Of a DNA stretch of 64,000 nt, positions 15,456-24,202 are shown piece after piece. The translations under genes were made by a program, and so were the position numbers. The notes under the pieces are model-generated. The model saw only the letters and a list, made by a program, of their open reading frames with translations, searched no databases and was not told the DNA's origin. Every line of letters starts with the position of its first letter. Position 1 is the first letter of the stretch. This stretch comes from Flavobacteriales bacterium (GTDB lineage Bacteria; Bacteroidota; Bacteroidia; Flavobacteriales_D; Crocinitomicaceae), in assembly GCA_947454525.1 (NCBI GenBank), contig CANGJM010000001.1, positions 186,001 through 250,000 on the forward strand, read 5' to 3'.

Positions 15456-16957
15456 TGAAGAATGTCGGATTAATTTTCCCGCATCAATTACTAGAGGATA
15501 CTACTGTTTTCGCTGCTTGTGATGAATTGATTTTAGTTGAAGAATTTTTATTTTTCCGTCAATTTTCTTTTCACAAACGAAAATTAGCCTACCATCGTTC
15601 AACAATGAAGCAGTATGAGTTTTATCTGAAATCGAAAGGATTCAGGGTGAATTATATTGACACAAACGACGAACGATCAGATATTCGCACATTGATTCAG
15701 TCTTTATCGACGAGCAATCCTCCTATCATTCACTATATCGATCCGACGGATAATTGGCTTGAGAAAAGATTGCAAAGTACTGCCGCTACGTTCAATGTTT
15801 CCTTGGAAAAACACCATTCTCCCTTGTTTTTGAACGACAGCGAAGATTTTGCTGCTTTTACCACACGAAAAAAATTATTTCAAACGGAGTTTTACAAAGC
15901 ACAACGAATCAAACGCAATATTTTGATGGTTGCGGATGGAGGTCCTCAAGGAGGAAAATGGTCCTTTGATGAGGACAACCGAAAACGGTATCCAAAAGGA
16001 CTCAATCCACCTCTTGTGGACATACCGATGAAGTCATCTTTCGATGAAGAAGCCTTCGCGTACGTGGAGAAACACTTCTCTGCAAATCCTGGTTCATTGA
16101 GTGATTCTTGGAATTATCCGAGTTCTTTTAACGAAAGCAAACGCTTTTTAAACGCTTTTTTCGAAACGCGTTTTGCGCAATTTGGAACGTATGAGGACGC
16201 CATTTTGAAAAAGGAATTGGTGCTCAATCACAGTGTGATTAGTCCGATGTTAAACATTGGCTTATTGACTCCTCGATACGTAGTTGATGAAGCCATTCGA
16301 TACGCAGCTGAACATGATATTCCGATGAATTCCCTCGAGGGATTTATTCGTCAAATCGTCGGTTGGCGTGAGTTTATTCGCATGGTCTATGAACTGAAAG
16401 GTAGTGAGGAACGAACGCGAAATTATTGGGGATTTACCCGGAAGATTCCAGCTTCATTTTGGCAAGGAAACACCGGGATTCCGCCAATTGATGAAACGAT
16501 TAAAAAAGTTTTAGAAACTGGATATTGTCACCACATCGAACGATTGATGGTCTTGGGTAATTTCATGCTTTTGTGCGAATTTGATCCCGATGAGGTATAC
16601 CGATGGTTCATGGAACTGTTTATTGATGCATACGATTGGGTCATGGTTCCAAATATTTATGGGATGAGTCAATTTGCTGATTGTGGACTCATGTCGACAA
16701 AACCGTACATTAGTGGAAGTAATTATTTAATGAAAATGAGTGATTACGAAAAAGGGGAGTGGCAAACGATTTGGGATGGACTTTTTTGGCGATTCATGGA
16801 TAAACAACGCACCTTTTTCTTGTCCAATCCACGCATAGGAATGTTGGTTCATAGTTTTGACAAAATGACGGAAGACAAGAAAATGGCCCACTTAAACGCC
16901 GCGGATGAATATCTGCAAAAAATAGATTCGGAATTAGTAAGTGTACAGAACTATTGA
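15452..16957 (+). CDS. PF04244-type photolyase (prokaryotic 6-4 / FeS-BCP family) lacking most Fe-S cysteines
   Basis: 501 residues. The N-terminus VGLIFPHQLLED, RSTMKQYEFYLKSKGFRVNYI and KHHSPLFL match the PF04244 antenna domain. The catalytic part has GWREFIRMVYE, GYCHHIERLMVLGNFMLL, WVMVPNIYGMSQFADCGLM and KPYISGSNY. In the characterised relative PhrB a 4Fe-4S cluster uses a Cys before HH plus three Cys in the loop after MSDY. Here the first is Cys 359, but the MSDY loop reads EKGEWQTIWDG (433-443), with no Cys and shortened. The cluster therefore seems absent. Expected activity is (6-4) photoproduct repair or blue-light sensing. It starts at the ATG overlapping the DUF2256 stop. Confidence 0.9.
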   Translation: MMKNVGLIFPHQLLEDTTVFAACDELILVEEFLFFRQFSFHKRKLAYHRSTMKQYEFYLKSKGFRVNYIDTNDERSDIRTLIQSLSTSNPPIIHYIDPTDNWLEKRLQSTAATFNVSLEKHHSPLFLNDSEDFAAFTTRKKLFQTEFYKAQRIKRNILMVADGGPQGGKWSFDEDNRKRYPKGLNPPLVDIPMKSSFDEEAFAYVEKHFSANPGSLSDSWNYPSSFNESKRFLNAFFETRFAQFGTYEDAILKKELVLNHSVISPMLNIGLLTPRYVVDEAIRYAAEHDIPMNSLEGFIRQIVGWREFIRMVYELKGSEERTRNYWGFTRKIPASFWQGNTGIPPIDETIKKVLETGYCHHIERLMVLGNFMLLCEFDPDEVYRWFMELFIDAYDWVMVPNIYGMSQFADCGLMSTKPYISGSNYLMKMSDYEKGEWQTIWDGLFWRFMDKQRTFFLSNPRIGMLVHSFDKMTEDKKMAHLNAADEYLQKIDSELVSVQNY

Positions 16958-16973
16958 TTTTAATTTGACTGAA

Positions 16974-17450
16974 ATGAAACATACGCAACGCGTCCAAGAA
17001 CTTATTCAATCACTTGGTCTACTTTCCCATCCGGAAGGGGGATACTACAAGGAAACGTATCGAAGTGTAGATACGATAGATGGAGAACAAGCCTTAATGA
17101 CGTCCATTTTATTTTTACTTACCTCCGAAAACGCTTCTAATTTTCACCGCATTCAAAGTGATGAACATTGGTATTTCCATGAAGGAAGTCCACTCATAGT
17201 TCACGTCATCGGTGAAAACGGTCATGAGCAAAAACTGCTAGGACTCGATTTATCTGCGGGACAAAGTCCCTATCATTTGGTTCAAAAACAAGACATATTT
17301 GGCAGCGAAGTACAAGAAGAAGACGCTTATGCACTTGTTTCCTGTGCAGTAGCACCTGGATTCATGTTCCGGGATTTTGAATTGTTTACGAGACAAGAAT
17401 TATTGGATAAATTTCCGCAGTATGAGGAGATTATTTGTCGTTTGACATAA
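16974..17450 (+). CDS. DUF985 cupin-fold protein
   Basis: 158 residues from ATG 16974. The sequence HPEGGYYKETYRS, ILFLLTSENASNFHRIQSDE, WYFHEGSPLIVHVI, EEDAYALVSCAVAPGF and FRDFELF is the DUF985 cupin pattern. A GTG at 16941 would overlap the previous gene and add unconserved residues, so the ATG is preferred. Related proteins bind nucleotide-sugar-like or isomerase-type ligands, but the family role is not established. It is the last gene of the photolyase operon, 16 bases after the PF04244 gene. Confidence 0.87.
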   Translation: MKHTQRVQELIQSLGLLSHPEGGYYKETYRSVDTIDGEQALMTSILFLLTSENASNFHRIQSDEHWYFHEGSPLIVHVIGENGHEQKLLGLDLSAGQSPYHLVQKQDIFGSEVQEEDAYALVSCAVAPGFMFRDFELFTRQELLDKFPQYEEIICRLT

Positions 17451-17494
17451 GTTTTCATATCCGAATCATTCGTCATTTATGCTATCTTTAGTCA

Positions 17495-18829
17495 ATGAAA
17501 CGAAGTGATTTTATCTTAAAATCTTGTTTGCTCACGGCTGGTAGTATTCTGGTTCCGTCCACGATATTAAATTCATGCCGCAAAGATTCTTTTTTTGATC
17601 AGGAAGAATTTAAGGGTTCGGTACTCATTATCGGAGCAGGGGCAGCGGGTTTATACGCTGGATATTTGTTGCGTTCAAAAGGAATTTCTTTTCAGATTTT
17701 AGAGGCTAGTGATCGGATCGGTGGTCGTTTGGGTAAACTAACAGGTTTCGCAGATTACGATGTAGATACCGGTGCGCAATGGTTACATGGAACGAATAAT
17801 ATTTTAGGGGATTTAATACTTCAAACGAAAACAAAAATCACGATAGATGATTCAACGATGAGTTATTGGTTTGAAAATAATATGGTTACTGAATTACCAA
17901 AAGACCCATATATTTTCGAACATAAAAATCTCCCGGATATTTCCTTCAAAGATTACGCGCATCAGCAAGGACTAGATAACAGTTATGATCAAATCGTTGA
18001 GGCTATTGCAGGTGACCAAGGAGCGTCAGCTTCCCTTTTATCTGCCTATTGGAATAGCAAGGATGAGGAGAATTGGGTTTCAGGTGATGAAGACTTTAAA
18101 TTCTCTGGAACTTATTACGATTTCATCTATCAGCAATTTGCTCAGCCAATAGTGAATCAAATAAATTTGAATAAGCCCGTTGTTTCGATCGATTATAGCG
18201 GAACTCAAATTCAAGTAACTGATCAAACTGGTGATGAATATTTCTGTGATAAACTAATTGTGACCGTACCCATTTCCATTTTGAAGTTAAATGAGATTCA
18301 ATTTAATCCTGCGTTACCGGTGAGAAAAACAGACGTATTTGCTCGTTTTGGAATGGGTCCTGGGTTGAAAGTGTTCTTGAAATTTAACGTGAAATTCTTT
18401 CCGGAAAATACTTATGGAGGATCTGTATGTGCTGCATACTTAGATGATTCGATAGGGAAAACCACAAATGATATCGTATTGATAGCCTTTGTTATGGGAG
18501 ATCAAGCAGCAAATTTACATGCATTAGGGAACGATGCTGCTATTACAAACGCTTTGATTCAAGAATTAGACCTCATGTTTAACGGTCAAGCATCGTTATA
18601 TTTTATGCAATCATTTGTTCAAGATTATACGGACAAACCATTTATTAAAGGTGCTTATTCGTACAGTACCATTGGCATGGACAATGCGCGTCAAATCGCA
18701 GCGGAGCCGATTGACAATAAAGTTTTCTTTGCAGGGGAAGCGATGAACATAAACGGTCATCATCAAACCGTTCATGGCGCAGTAGAGTCTGCGTATAAAG
18801 CAGTTCTTGATCTCATCACTTCAAGTTAA
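17495..18829 (+). CDS. Flavin-dependent amine oxidase, lipoprotein
   Basis: 444 residues. The N-terminus MKRSDFILKSCLLTAGSILV leads to ILNSC, a possible lipobox. A FAD Rossmann motif SVLIIGAGAAGLYAGYLL is followed by ILEASDRIGGRLG and DTGAQWLHG. The C-terminal FAD-contact block reads VFFAGEAMNINGHHQTVHGA, then ESAYKAV. This is the flavin monoamine oxidase family, which oxidises amines to imines with O2. The specific substrate is unknown. A TATCTTTA box at 17483-17490 ends 4 bases before the ATG. It starts a two-gene unit separate from the photolyase operon. Confidence 0.88.
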   Translation: MKRSDFILKSCLLTAGSILVPSTILNSCRKDSFFDQEEFKGSVLIIGAGAAGLYAGYLLRSKGISFQILEASDRIGGRLGKLTGFADYDVDTGAQWLHGTNNILGDLILQTKTKITIDDSTMSYWFENNMVTELPKDPYIFEHKNLPDISFKDYAHQQGLDNSYDQIVEAIAGDQGASASLLSAYWNSKDEENWVSGDEDFKFSGTYYDFIYQQFAQPIVNQINLNKPVVSIDYSGTQIQVTDQTGDEYFCDKLIVTVPISILKLNEIQFNPALPVRKTDVFARFGMGPGLKVFLKFNVKFFPENTYGGSVCAAYLDDSIGKTTNDIVLIAFVMGDQAANLHALGNDAAITNALIQELDLMFNGQASLYFMQSFVQDYTDKPFIKGAYSYSTIGMDNARQIAAEPIDNKVFFAGEAMNINGHHQTVHGAVESAYKAVLDLITSS

Positions 18830-18832
18830 ACT

Positions 18833-19495
18833 ATGAAAAACGCCCTATTTTTTTCTTTTTTCTTTTTCCATGTGATGCATGCCCAAAAATTATCCTTGGA
18901 TGTATCTTACAAGTACATGTATGCCAAACAATGGGACCGTTCCATTCAACTGTACAATTTCAGCAGACCTTGGTTAATTGAAAAACAGCCGTTATTTATG
19001 CATGGGGTAAATGCTGGTTTTTCCTACGATGTTTCTTCCAAAAAAGAGTTTAATCACGGACTCTCAGTTGACTTTTCCTTTTTTAGAAGTGTTTCGAAAA
19101 ATAAAAACATGGTGAATGCCATCAATTTGTACATCAGCAATATGGGGTATTTTGTGCGCAAGGACTTCCGTATTCTTCACTCGAATTGTTATACTGAAAT
19201 AAGATTGGCCTTGACTGTAAGTGGGATTTTTCGTAGAATAAACCAAGAACCCATGCTAGTGGATGAAACGCAAACAAGGGCATTCGGAATAGGTTCTGAT
19301 ATACAAGTGAAGTTTGGATATGAACTACCATGTTTCGCGGGAATTAAAGGCTCCTTGTTTTTGGCAGTTTCTTATGCGCCATATGTATATTCCCCATATA
19401 GCGAAAGTGTTTTAAACCAAACGATGGGTATTACAAACCATTATGGAACAGGAATAGTTGGTGCGCAAATTGGTTTTAGAAAAGTATTTTCTTAA
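18833..19495 (+). CDS. Hypothetical secreted/outer-membrane protein
   Basis: 220 residues, 3 bases after the amine oxidase stop. A signal peptide is clear (MKNALFFSFFFFHVMHAQ, cut after AQ). The mature part alternates polar and hydrophobic residues with many Tyr and Phe (LSLDVSYKYMYAK, FGYELPCFAGIKGSLFLAVSY), ending IGFRKVFS. This is consistent with an outer-membrane beta-barrel. No family is recognised. Co-transcription with the amine oxidase is likely. Confidence 0.7.
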   Translation: MKNALFFSFFFFHVMHAQKLSLDVSYKYMYAKQWDRSIQLYNFSRPWLIEKQPLFMHGVNAGFSYDVSSKKEFNHGLSVDFSFFRSVSKNKNMVNAINLYISNMGYFVRKDFRILHSNCYTEIRLALTVSGIFRRINQEPMLVDETQTRAFGIGSDIQVKFGYELPCFAGIKGSLFLAVSYAPYVYSPYSESVLNQTMGITNHYGTGIVGAQIGFRKVFS

Positions 19496-19515
19496 AGTCG
19501 TTAACGGAACTTTAA
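19492..19515. terminator. Weak bidirectional terminator between convergent genes
   Basis: TTAAAGT (19492-19498) pairs with ACTTTAA (19509-19515) around a 10-base loop and is T-rich on both sides. It lies between the plus-strand secreted-protein gene and cysQ on the minus strand. Confidence 0.4.
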
Positions 19516-20313
19516 TTATTTCATAGCAGCCGTTCTCGCAACAAAAAACGGATTCAAGAGATTCGCTTTATTGTATCGAAGTGCTTCACCCGTTTCTGCA
19601 TGAACAACAGATCCACCAAGCGCTTCTAAAATGGCTTGTCCTGCTGCGATGTCCCATTCCATGGTTGGTGCAAAACGGGGATAAATGTCAGCGGTTCCCA
19701 GGGCTAAATCGAAAAACTTAAGGGCAGATCCTTTTTGTATGAATTCGATTCCCGAAGAAATGGATTTTAGTGATTCGATGATTTGAATCATAGAACCAGA
19801 ATGGTGACTTCTGGATCCAATTAAAACAATGGGATTGTTGTGTTTTTCAGGTATGGAAAGTTTCTTCCAAGCGGAAAAATCATGTGCATCGTCGAATGAA
19901 AAAATGTAGACACCGGTTTCTTTTGATCCAACAATAATTTCACGTCGAACTGGTGAAGCAATGAGTCCAAAATGTGCTTTGCTATCCTTGATTAATGCGA
20001 TATTTACGGCGAATTCTCCGTTTTTTTTGATGAATTCCTTTGTTCCATCTAATGGATCCACACACCAGCATTCTGTCCAAGTTGCCCGTTCTTCGAATTG
20101 CATCTTCTCGGTTTCTTCACCGGTAATTGGTATGCCAAAGGGACGTAAAAAAGCATCAATGATATCCGATGAAGCAAGATCTGCTTGTGTTAATGGAGAG
20201 CCATCAGATTTGATGATTTCTTCAAAATCGTTTTGATAAATCTGCATAATCGCTTCCGAAGCAGCGATGCTCGCAAGAATGGCGGCGATGTATTTTTCGT
20301 GAAAAGGATTCAA
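19516..20313 (-). CDS. cysQ: 3'(2'),5'-bisphosphate nucleotidase CysQ
   Basis: 265 residues of the inositol-monophosphatase-like fold. Metal-site motifs: [39 protein letters not shown] and, near the C-terminus, [23 protein letters not shown] is typical of CysQ. It hydrolyses PAP (3'-phosphoadenosine 5'-phosphate), removing an inhibitor produced by sulfate activation and acyl-carrier-protein loading. It overlaps scoB by 4 bases, so it is the last gene of the minus-strand run starting at mreC. No other sulfur genes are in view. Confidence 0.92.
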   Translation of the reverse strand: MNPFHEKYIAAILASIAASEAIMQIYQNDFEEIIKSDGSPLTQADLASSDIIDAFLRPFGIPITGEETEKMQFEERATWTECWCVDPLDGTKEFIKKNGEFAVNIALIKDSKAHFGLIASPVRREIIVGSKETGVYIFSFDDAHDFSAWKKLSIPEKHNNPIVLIGSRSHHSGSMIQIIESLKSISSGIEFIQKGSALKFFDLALGTADIYPRFAPTMEWDIAAGQAILEALGGSVVHAETGEALRYNKANLLNPFFVARTAAMK

Positions 20314-20969
20314 TCAAAGTGCATTTCAGGAACAACATCAGGAACAACAAGGTCACCTTCCGTTTTTGAAATGATTTCCTCTACACTTACTCCTGGTGCA
20401 CGTTCAATTAAGTGAAATTTACCGTCTTTGATTTCCAATACAGCTAATTCCGTTACGACTTTTTTCACACAGCCAACACCTGTTAGCGGCAAGGTACATT
20501 CTTTCAGGATTTTTGATTCTCCTGCCTTATTGCTGTGCATCATAGCAACGATAATGTTTTCTGCTGAAGCTACGAGGTCCATTGCGCCGCCCATTCCTTT
20601 GACCATTTTCCCCGGAATTTTCCAATTGGCGATGTCACCGTTTTGTGAAACTTCCATGGCTCCAAGCACCGTTAATTGAACATGTTGTCCACGAATCATG
20701 GCAAATGACGTTGCGGAGTCAAAGAAAGAAGCTCCAGGAACAGTCGTTATCGTTTGTTTTCCTGCATTGATTAGGTCAGCATCCTCTTCTCCTTCGAAAG
20801 GAAAGGGACCCATGCCTAAAATGCCATTTTCTGATTGAAATTCAACTTCAATACCGTGTGGAATGTAGTTCGCAACGAGCGTTGGAATTCCAATTCCCAA
20901 GTTGACGTACCAACCGTTTTTTAATTCTTGTGCAATGCGTTGCGCGATGCCGTTTTTGTCCAGTGCCAT
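20310..20969 (-). CDS. scoB: 3-oxoacid CoA-transferase subunit B
   Basis: 219 residues from [20 protein letters not shown]. An earlier in-frame ATG at 21023 would extend into scoA and precedes the conserved start, so it is not used. [14 protein letters not shown] and [13 protein letters not shown] are the subunit-B signatures; the Glu of SENG is the catalytic residue that forms the CoA thioester. With ScoA it moves CoA between succinyl-CoA and acetoacetate (or a related pair). It begins 10 bases after scoA. Confidence 0.93.
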   Translation of the reverse strand: MALDKNGIAQRIAQELKNGWYVNLGIGIPTLVANYIPHGIEVEFQSENGILGMGPFPFEGEEDADLINAGKQTITTVPGASFFDSATSFAMIRGQHVQLTVLGAMEVSQNGDIANWKIPGKMVKGMGGAMDLVASAENIIVAMMHSNKAGESKILKECTLPLTGVGCVKKVVTELAVLEIKDGKFHLIERAPGVSVEEIISKTEGDLVVPDVVPEMHFD

Positions 20970-20979
20970 ATCGTCTTGC

Positions 20980-21678
20980 TTATGCGTTTTTTCTAACTGT
21001 TCGTTGCTCGATTCGTTTTTCAAATCGCTCTCCTTGGAAAATGCGCTGAACGAAAATTCCAGGTGTATGAATTTGATTTGGATCTAATGTTCCTGCTGGA
21101 ACAAGTTCCTCGACTTCAGCAACGGTAATTTTACCGGCCATGGCCATCATCGGATTAAAGTTGCGAGCCGCCGCTTTAAATATAAGGTTTCCTTCTGTAT
21201 CACCTTTCCATGCTTTCACGATGGCAAAGTCTGCAGTTAATGCACTTTCTAGAATGTGTGGTTTGCCGTTAAATACGCGCACTTCTTTTCCTTCAGCTAC
21301 TTCCGTTCCGTATCCTGCGGGCGTGAAAAATGCGGGAATTCCGGCACCACCTGCACGACATCGTTCAGCTAAACTTCCTTGTGGAATTAGGTCAACTTCT
21401 AGTTCACCACTCAGCATTTGACGTTCAAACTCATCGTTTTCACCGACATATGAACTGATCATTTTTTTCACTTGCTTCGCTTGCAGCATGAGTCCAATAC
21501 CAAAATCGTCTACCCCTGCGTTATTGCTAATGCAAGTCAGGTTTTTTGTTCCAAGTTTGACTAATTGTCCAATGGAATTTTCTGGAATACCACAAAGGCC
21601 AAATCCACCTAACATGAGTGTCATCCCATCTTGAATACCAACTAATGCTTCTTCTACGTTCTTTACAACTTTGTTCAT
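20980..21678 (-). CDS. scoA: 3-oxoacid CoA-transferase subunit A
   Basis: 232 residues. [51 protein letters not shown] and [20 protein letters not shown] are the subunit-A (PF01144) hallmarks, including the glycine-rich CoA-binding region. It is the partner of ScoB in ketone-body or branched-chain oxoacid metabolism. Its start is 3 bases after the end of the pbp1A gene, so it may be transcribed with the cell-wall genes, an unusual linkage. Confidence 0.93.
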   Translation of the reverse strand: MNKVVKNVEEALVGIQDGMTLMLGGFGLCGIPENSIGQLVKLGTKNLTCISNNAGVDDFGIGLMLQAKQVKKMISSYVGENDEFERQMLSGELEVDLIPQGSLAERCRAGGAGIPAFFTPAGYGTEVAEGKEVRVFNGKPHILESALTADFAIVKAWKGDTEGNLIFKAAARNFNPMMAMAGKITVAEVEELVPAGTLDPNQIHTPGIFVQRIFQGERFEKRIEQRTVRKNA

Positions 21679-21681
21679 GTG

Positions 21682-24183
21682 CTAAAATTCAAATGGTACC
21701 TCAGATTCATCGACTGTTTCCGGCTGTGGAGCGTCCGTGCAATCGTACGCTTCTTGATCGTAATCATCAGGAGGAAGGAAATCTCTAGTGGACAAAGCAA
21801 TGACTGGATCTTTGTAAACACGTTGCATATAATATCCGTAAATCGGCAAGGCCATGCGTGCACCTTGACCCCAAGTCATGCTTTGGAATCGGACAGCGCG
21901 ATCTTCTGCTCCGACCCAAACACCTGTTACTAATTCTGGGGTGATTCCAATAAACCATCCATCGGAGTTATTTTGAGTTGTTCCCGTTTTACCGGCGGTT
22001 GGAGCAGTAATATTTCCCCAACTTCTTCCACTTCGGAGACTTCCGGCAGTTCCATACTGAACAACACCTTTCATCATTTTCAAAATTTCATAGGCAACCG
22101 TAGAGTTTAAGGCCTGCTCGCGGTGTTCTGTAGCACTATAAATTACTTTTCCATTTCGATCCGTGATGCGCTCGATCGTCGTTGGACGCACGTAAATTCC
22201 ATTATTCGGGAAGATACATTGTGCCGCTACCAATTGATAAAGGGAAAGGTCCATACTTCCTAAACACATGGAAGGAACGACATCGTTTTTATTTAATTCG
22301 ATTTCTGTTTTCTTCAATAACTTTTCGATTTGGAACGGTCCACCAATTTTTTGAACGGGATTAAATGCACCCATGCGTGCCATCACGGCCACGGTTGTTG
22401 GATTGGAAGATTGCGCTAATCCATCTTTCACCGAACCAGCTGGTGTACCTTGTGGACAATATTGACCAACTACCTTATTTTGGTCATCGACTAAATCCAC
22501 ACAGTATTCACCCGAAGAAAAAGTAGTACATGGATTCACAACTTTCATGGAAAGCGCAGCTGCGTATACAAACGGTTTAATCGTTGATCCAACTTGTCGT
22601 TTACCTTGACGCACGTGATCGTATCCGAAGTGCTTGAAATTCACACCACCAACCCAAGCACGTACAAATCCTGAGGAAGGATCCATTGATAAAAGACCAG
22701 CGTGTAAAAATGCTTTGTAATAGCGGATTGAGTCATTAGGAGTCATTGTGGTATCACGTTCTCCGCTCCAAGAAAAAACGGTCATTGCCGTTGGAGTATC
22801 GAAGCTTTTTCTGATGTCATTATCTGAATATCCAGCTAAAGTCATGTTCTGAAAGCGTCCAGAAGAAGTTCGTGCCGATTCCATGATTTGATTCACCATT
22901 TTTGTCTCAATGGCATTCGAAAAAGGATAATTTTTTACACGACGGTTGTTCAGGTCAAATTGTGGTTGCAATTCTTCCTTGATGTGACGTTCAACCGCGT
23001 ATTCTGCATAGCGCTGAAGCGAAGGATTCAAGGTAGTATAGATTTTAAGTCCGTCACTATAAATATCGAAAGGTTCGCCTTCTTCGTTCACATATTTAAA
23101 GGAACCATCTTCGTTTTTCGTTTGTAAAATCTCCGTAACTTCCTTGCGCAATGACTCACGGAAATAAGGCGCCATTCCTTCCTTGTGATCTAGGGATTTG
23201 TAGTTGATGACGATCGGAACGGTTTTCAAACGGTCGTATTCTTCTTGCGTTAACTTGTTTTTGATGCCTTCGTTTTCACCTTTGCTGTTTTTCAACCATT
23301 GAAACAACACTTGGTTTCTTCGGGAAAGCGCTCGCAAAGAATCCTCTGCACGAATTTCTGCCATTTGAGCTGCAGTAACTTTCTCAGGAGCAATTCCTGC
23401 ACGGTCCGCTGCTTTGTTTCGGTAGTTTTTAATTTTGTATTTGTATGGGTTAAACAAATCTGGATTTTTACACATCCCAACAAGAACAGCCGCTTCAATT
23501 TTGGAAAGCTCTCTTGGTCTTTTATTAAAGTAGACGCGGGAAGCATTTTCAATTCCCACAGCATTGTACAAGAAATCAAATTGGTTTAAGTACATGGTAA
23601 TGATTTCCTCTTTGGTAAAGCGTTCCTCCAAACGTTTCGCAATGATGTTTTCGCGTGCCTTTTCATTCAATCGACGGAATTTACCAAGAAATCCACCCAA
23701 TGGAAGGTCGAAAGTTTCTCCGTTGGCACGAGCTAATTCAGCTAACTGACGTTGTCTGAGAGTATAAATTAATTTTGCTAATTGTTGCGTGATTGTGGAA
23801 GCACCACCCTTGCGACCCAAACTAGCAAACGAGCGAAGAAGCCCTTTAAAATCTACACCTGAATGACTGTAAAAACGTTCATCCTCTGTTGAAATCAATG
23901 CATCAAAGACATAAGGAGAGATTTCACGGTATTTGACACTGGTGCGATTGACAGCCCAAAAGCGACCGATAACGGTGTCTTCTTTCACGCTTTTTTTCGC
24001 GATGATCAAAGATGCTTGTAATTCTGGTGGATTATCTAAACTTGCGACAGATGGCAATACACTTTCTGATTGCAAAAGCAATAGTGCTGCAACCAAGATG
24101 AATGGGATTAATGAAATACCCCAAAATAGTTTCGTGTATTTTTTTGTTTCTTCTTCGGTCATTTTTGCTTCCTTATTTTTCAT
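21682..24183 (-). CDS. Bifunctional penicillin-binding protein 1A (glycosyltransferase/transpeptidase)
   Basis: 833 residues. An N-terminal membrane anchor (about 23-40) is followed by a GT51 domain with STEDERFYSHSGVDFKGLLR and GASTITQQLAKLIY. The transpeptidase domain has MDPSSGFVRAWVGG, the SxxK serine in QVGSTIKPFVYAA, SSN in AQSSNPTTVAV and KTG in GKTGTTQNNSDGWFIGITP. It polymerises and cross-links peptidoglycan at the cytoplasmic membrane. Start MKNKEAKMTEEE; a second Met eight codons in is also possible. It lies 19 bases after rodA, so it belongs to the elongasome operon. Confidence 0.95.
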   Translation of the reverse strand: MKNKEAKMTEEETKKYTKLFWGISLIPFILVAALLLLQSESVLPSVASLDNPPELQASLIIAKKSVKEDTVIGRFWAVNRTSVKYREISPYVFDALISTEDERFYSHSGVDFKGLLRSFASLGRKGGASTITQQLAKLIYTLRQRQLAELARANGETFDLPLGGFLGKFRRLNEKARENIIAKRLEERFTKEEIITMYLNQFDFLYNAVGIENASRVYFNKRPRELSKIEAAVLVGMCKNPDLFNPYKYKIKNYRNKAADRAGIAPEKVTAAQMAEIRAEDSLRALSRRNQVLFQWLKNSKGENEGIKNKLTQEEYDRLKTVPIVINYKSLDHKEGMAPYFRESLRKEVTEILQTKNEDGSFKYVNEEGEPFDIYSDGLKIYTTLNPSLQRYAEYAVERHIKEELQPQFDLNNRRVKNYPFSNAIETKMVNQIMESARTSSGRFQNMTLAGYSDNDIRKSFDTPTAMTVFSWSGERDTTMTPNDSIRYYKAFLHAGLLSMDPSSGFVRAWVGGVNFKHFGYDHVRQGKRQVGSTIKPFVYAAALSMKVVNPCTTFSSGEYCVDLVDDQNKVVGQYCPQGTPAGSVKDGLAQSSNPTTVAVMARMGAFNPVQKIGGPFQIEKLLKKTEIELNKNDVVPSMCLGSMDLSLYQLVAAQCIFPNNGIYVRPTTIERITDRNGKVIYSATEHREQALNSTVAYEILKMMKGVVQYGTAGSLRSGRSWGNITAPTAGKTGTTQNNSDGWFIGITPELVTGVWVGAEDRAVRFQSMTWGQGARMALPIYGYYMQRVYKDPVIALSTRDFLPPDDYDQEAYDCTDAPQPETVDESEVPFEF

Positions 24184-24202
24184 AATTCAAAATTAACGAC
24201 AA

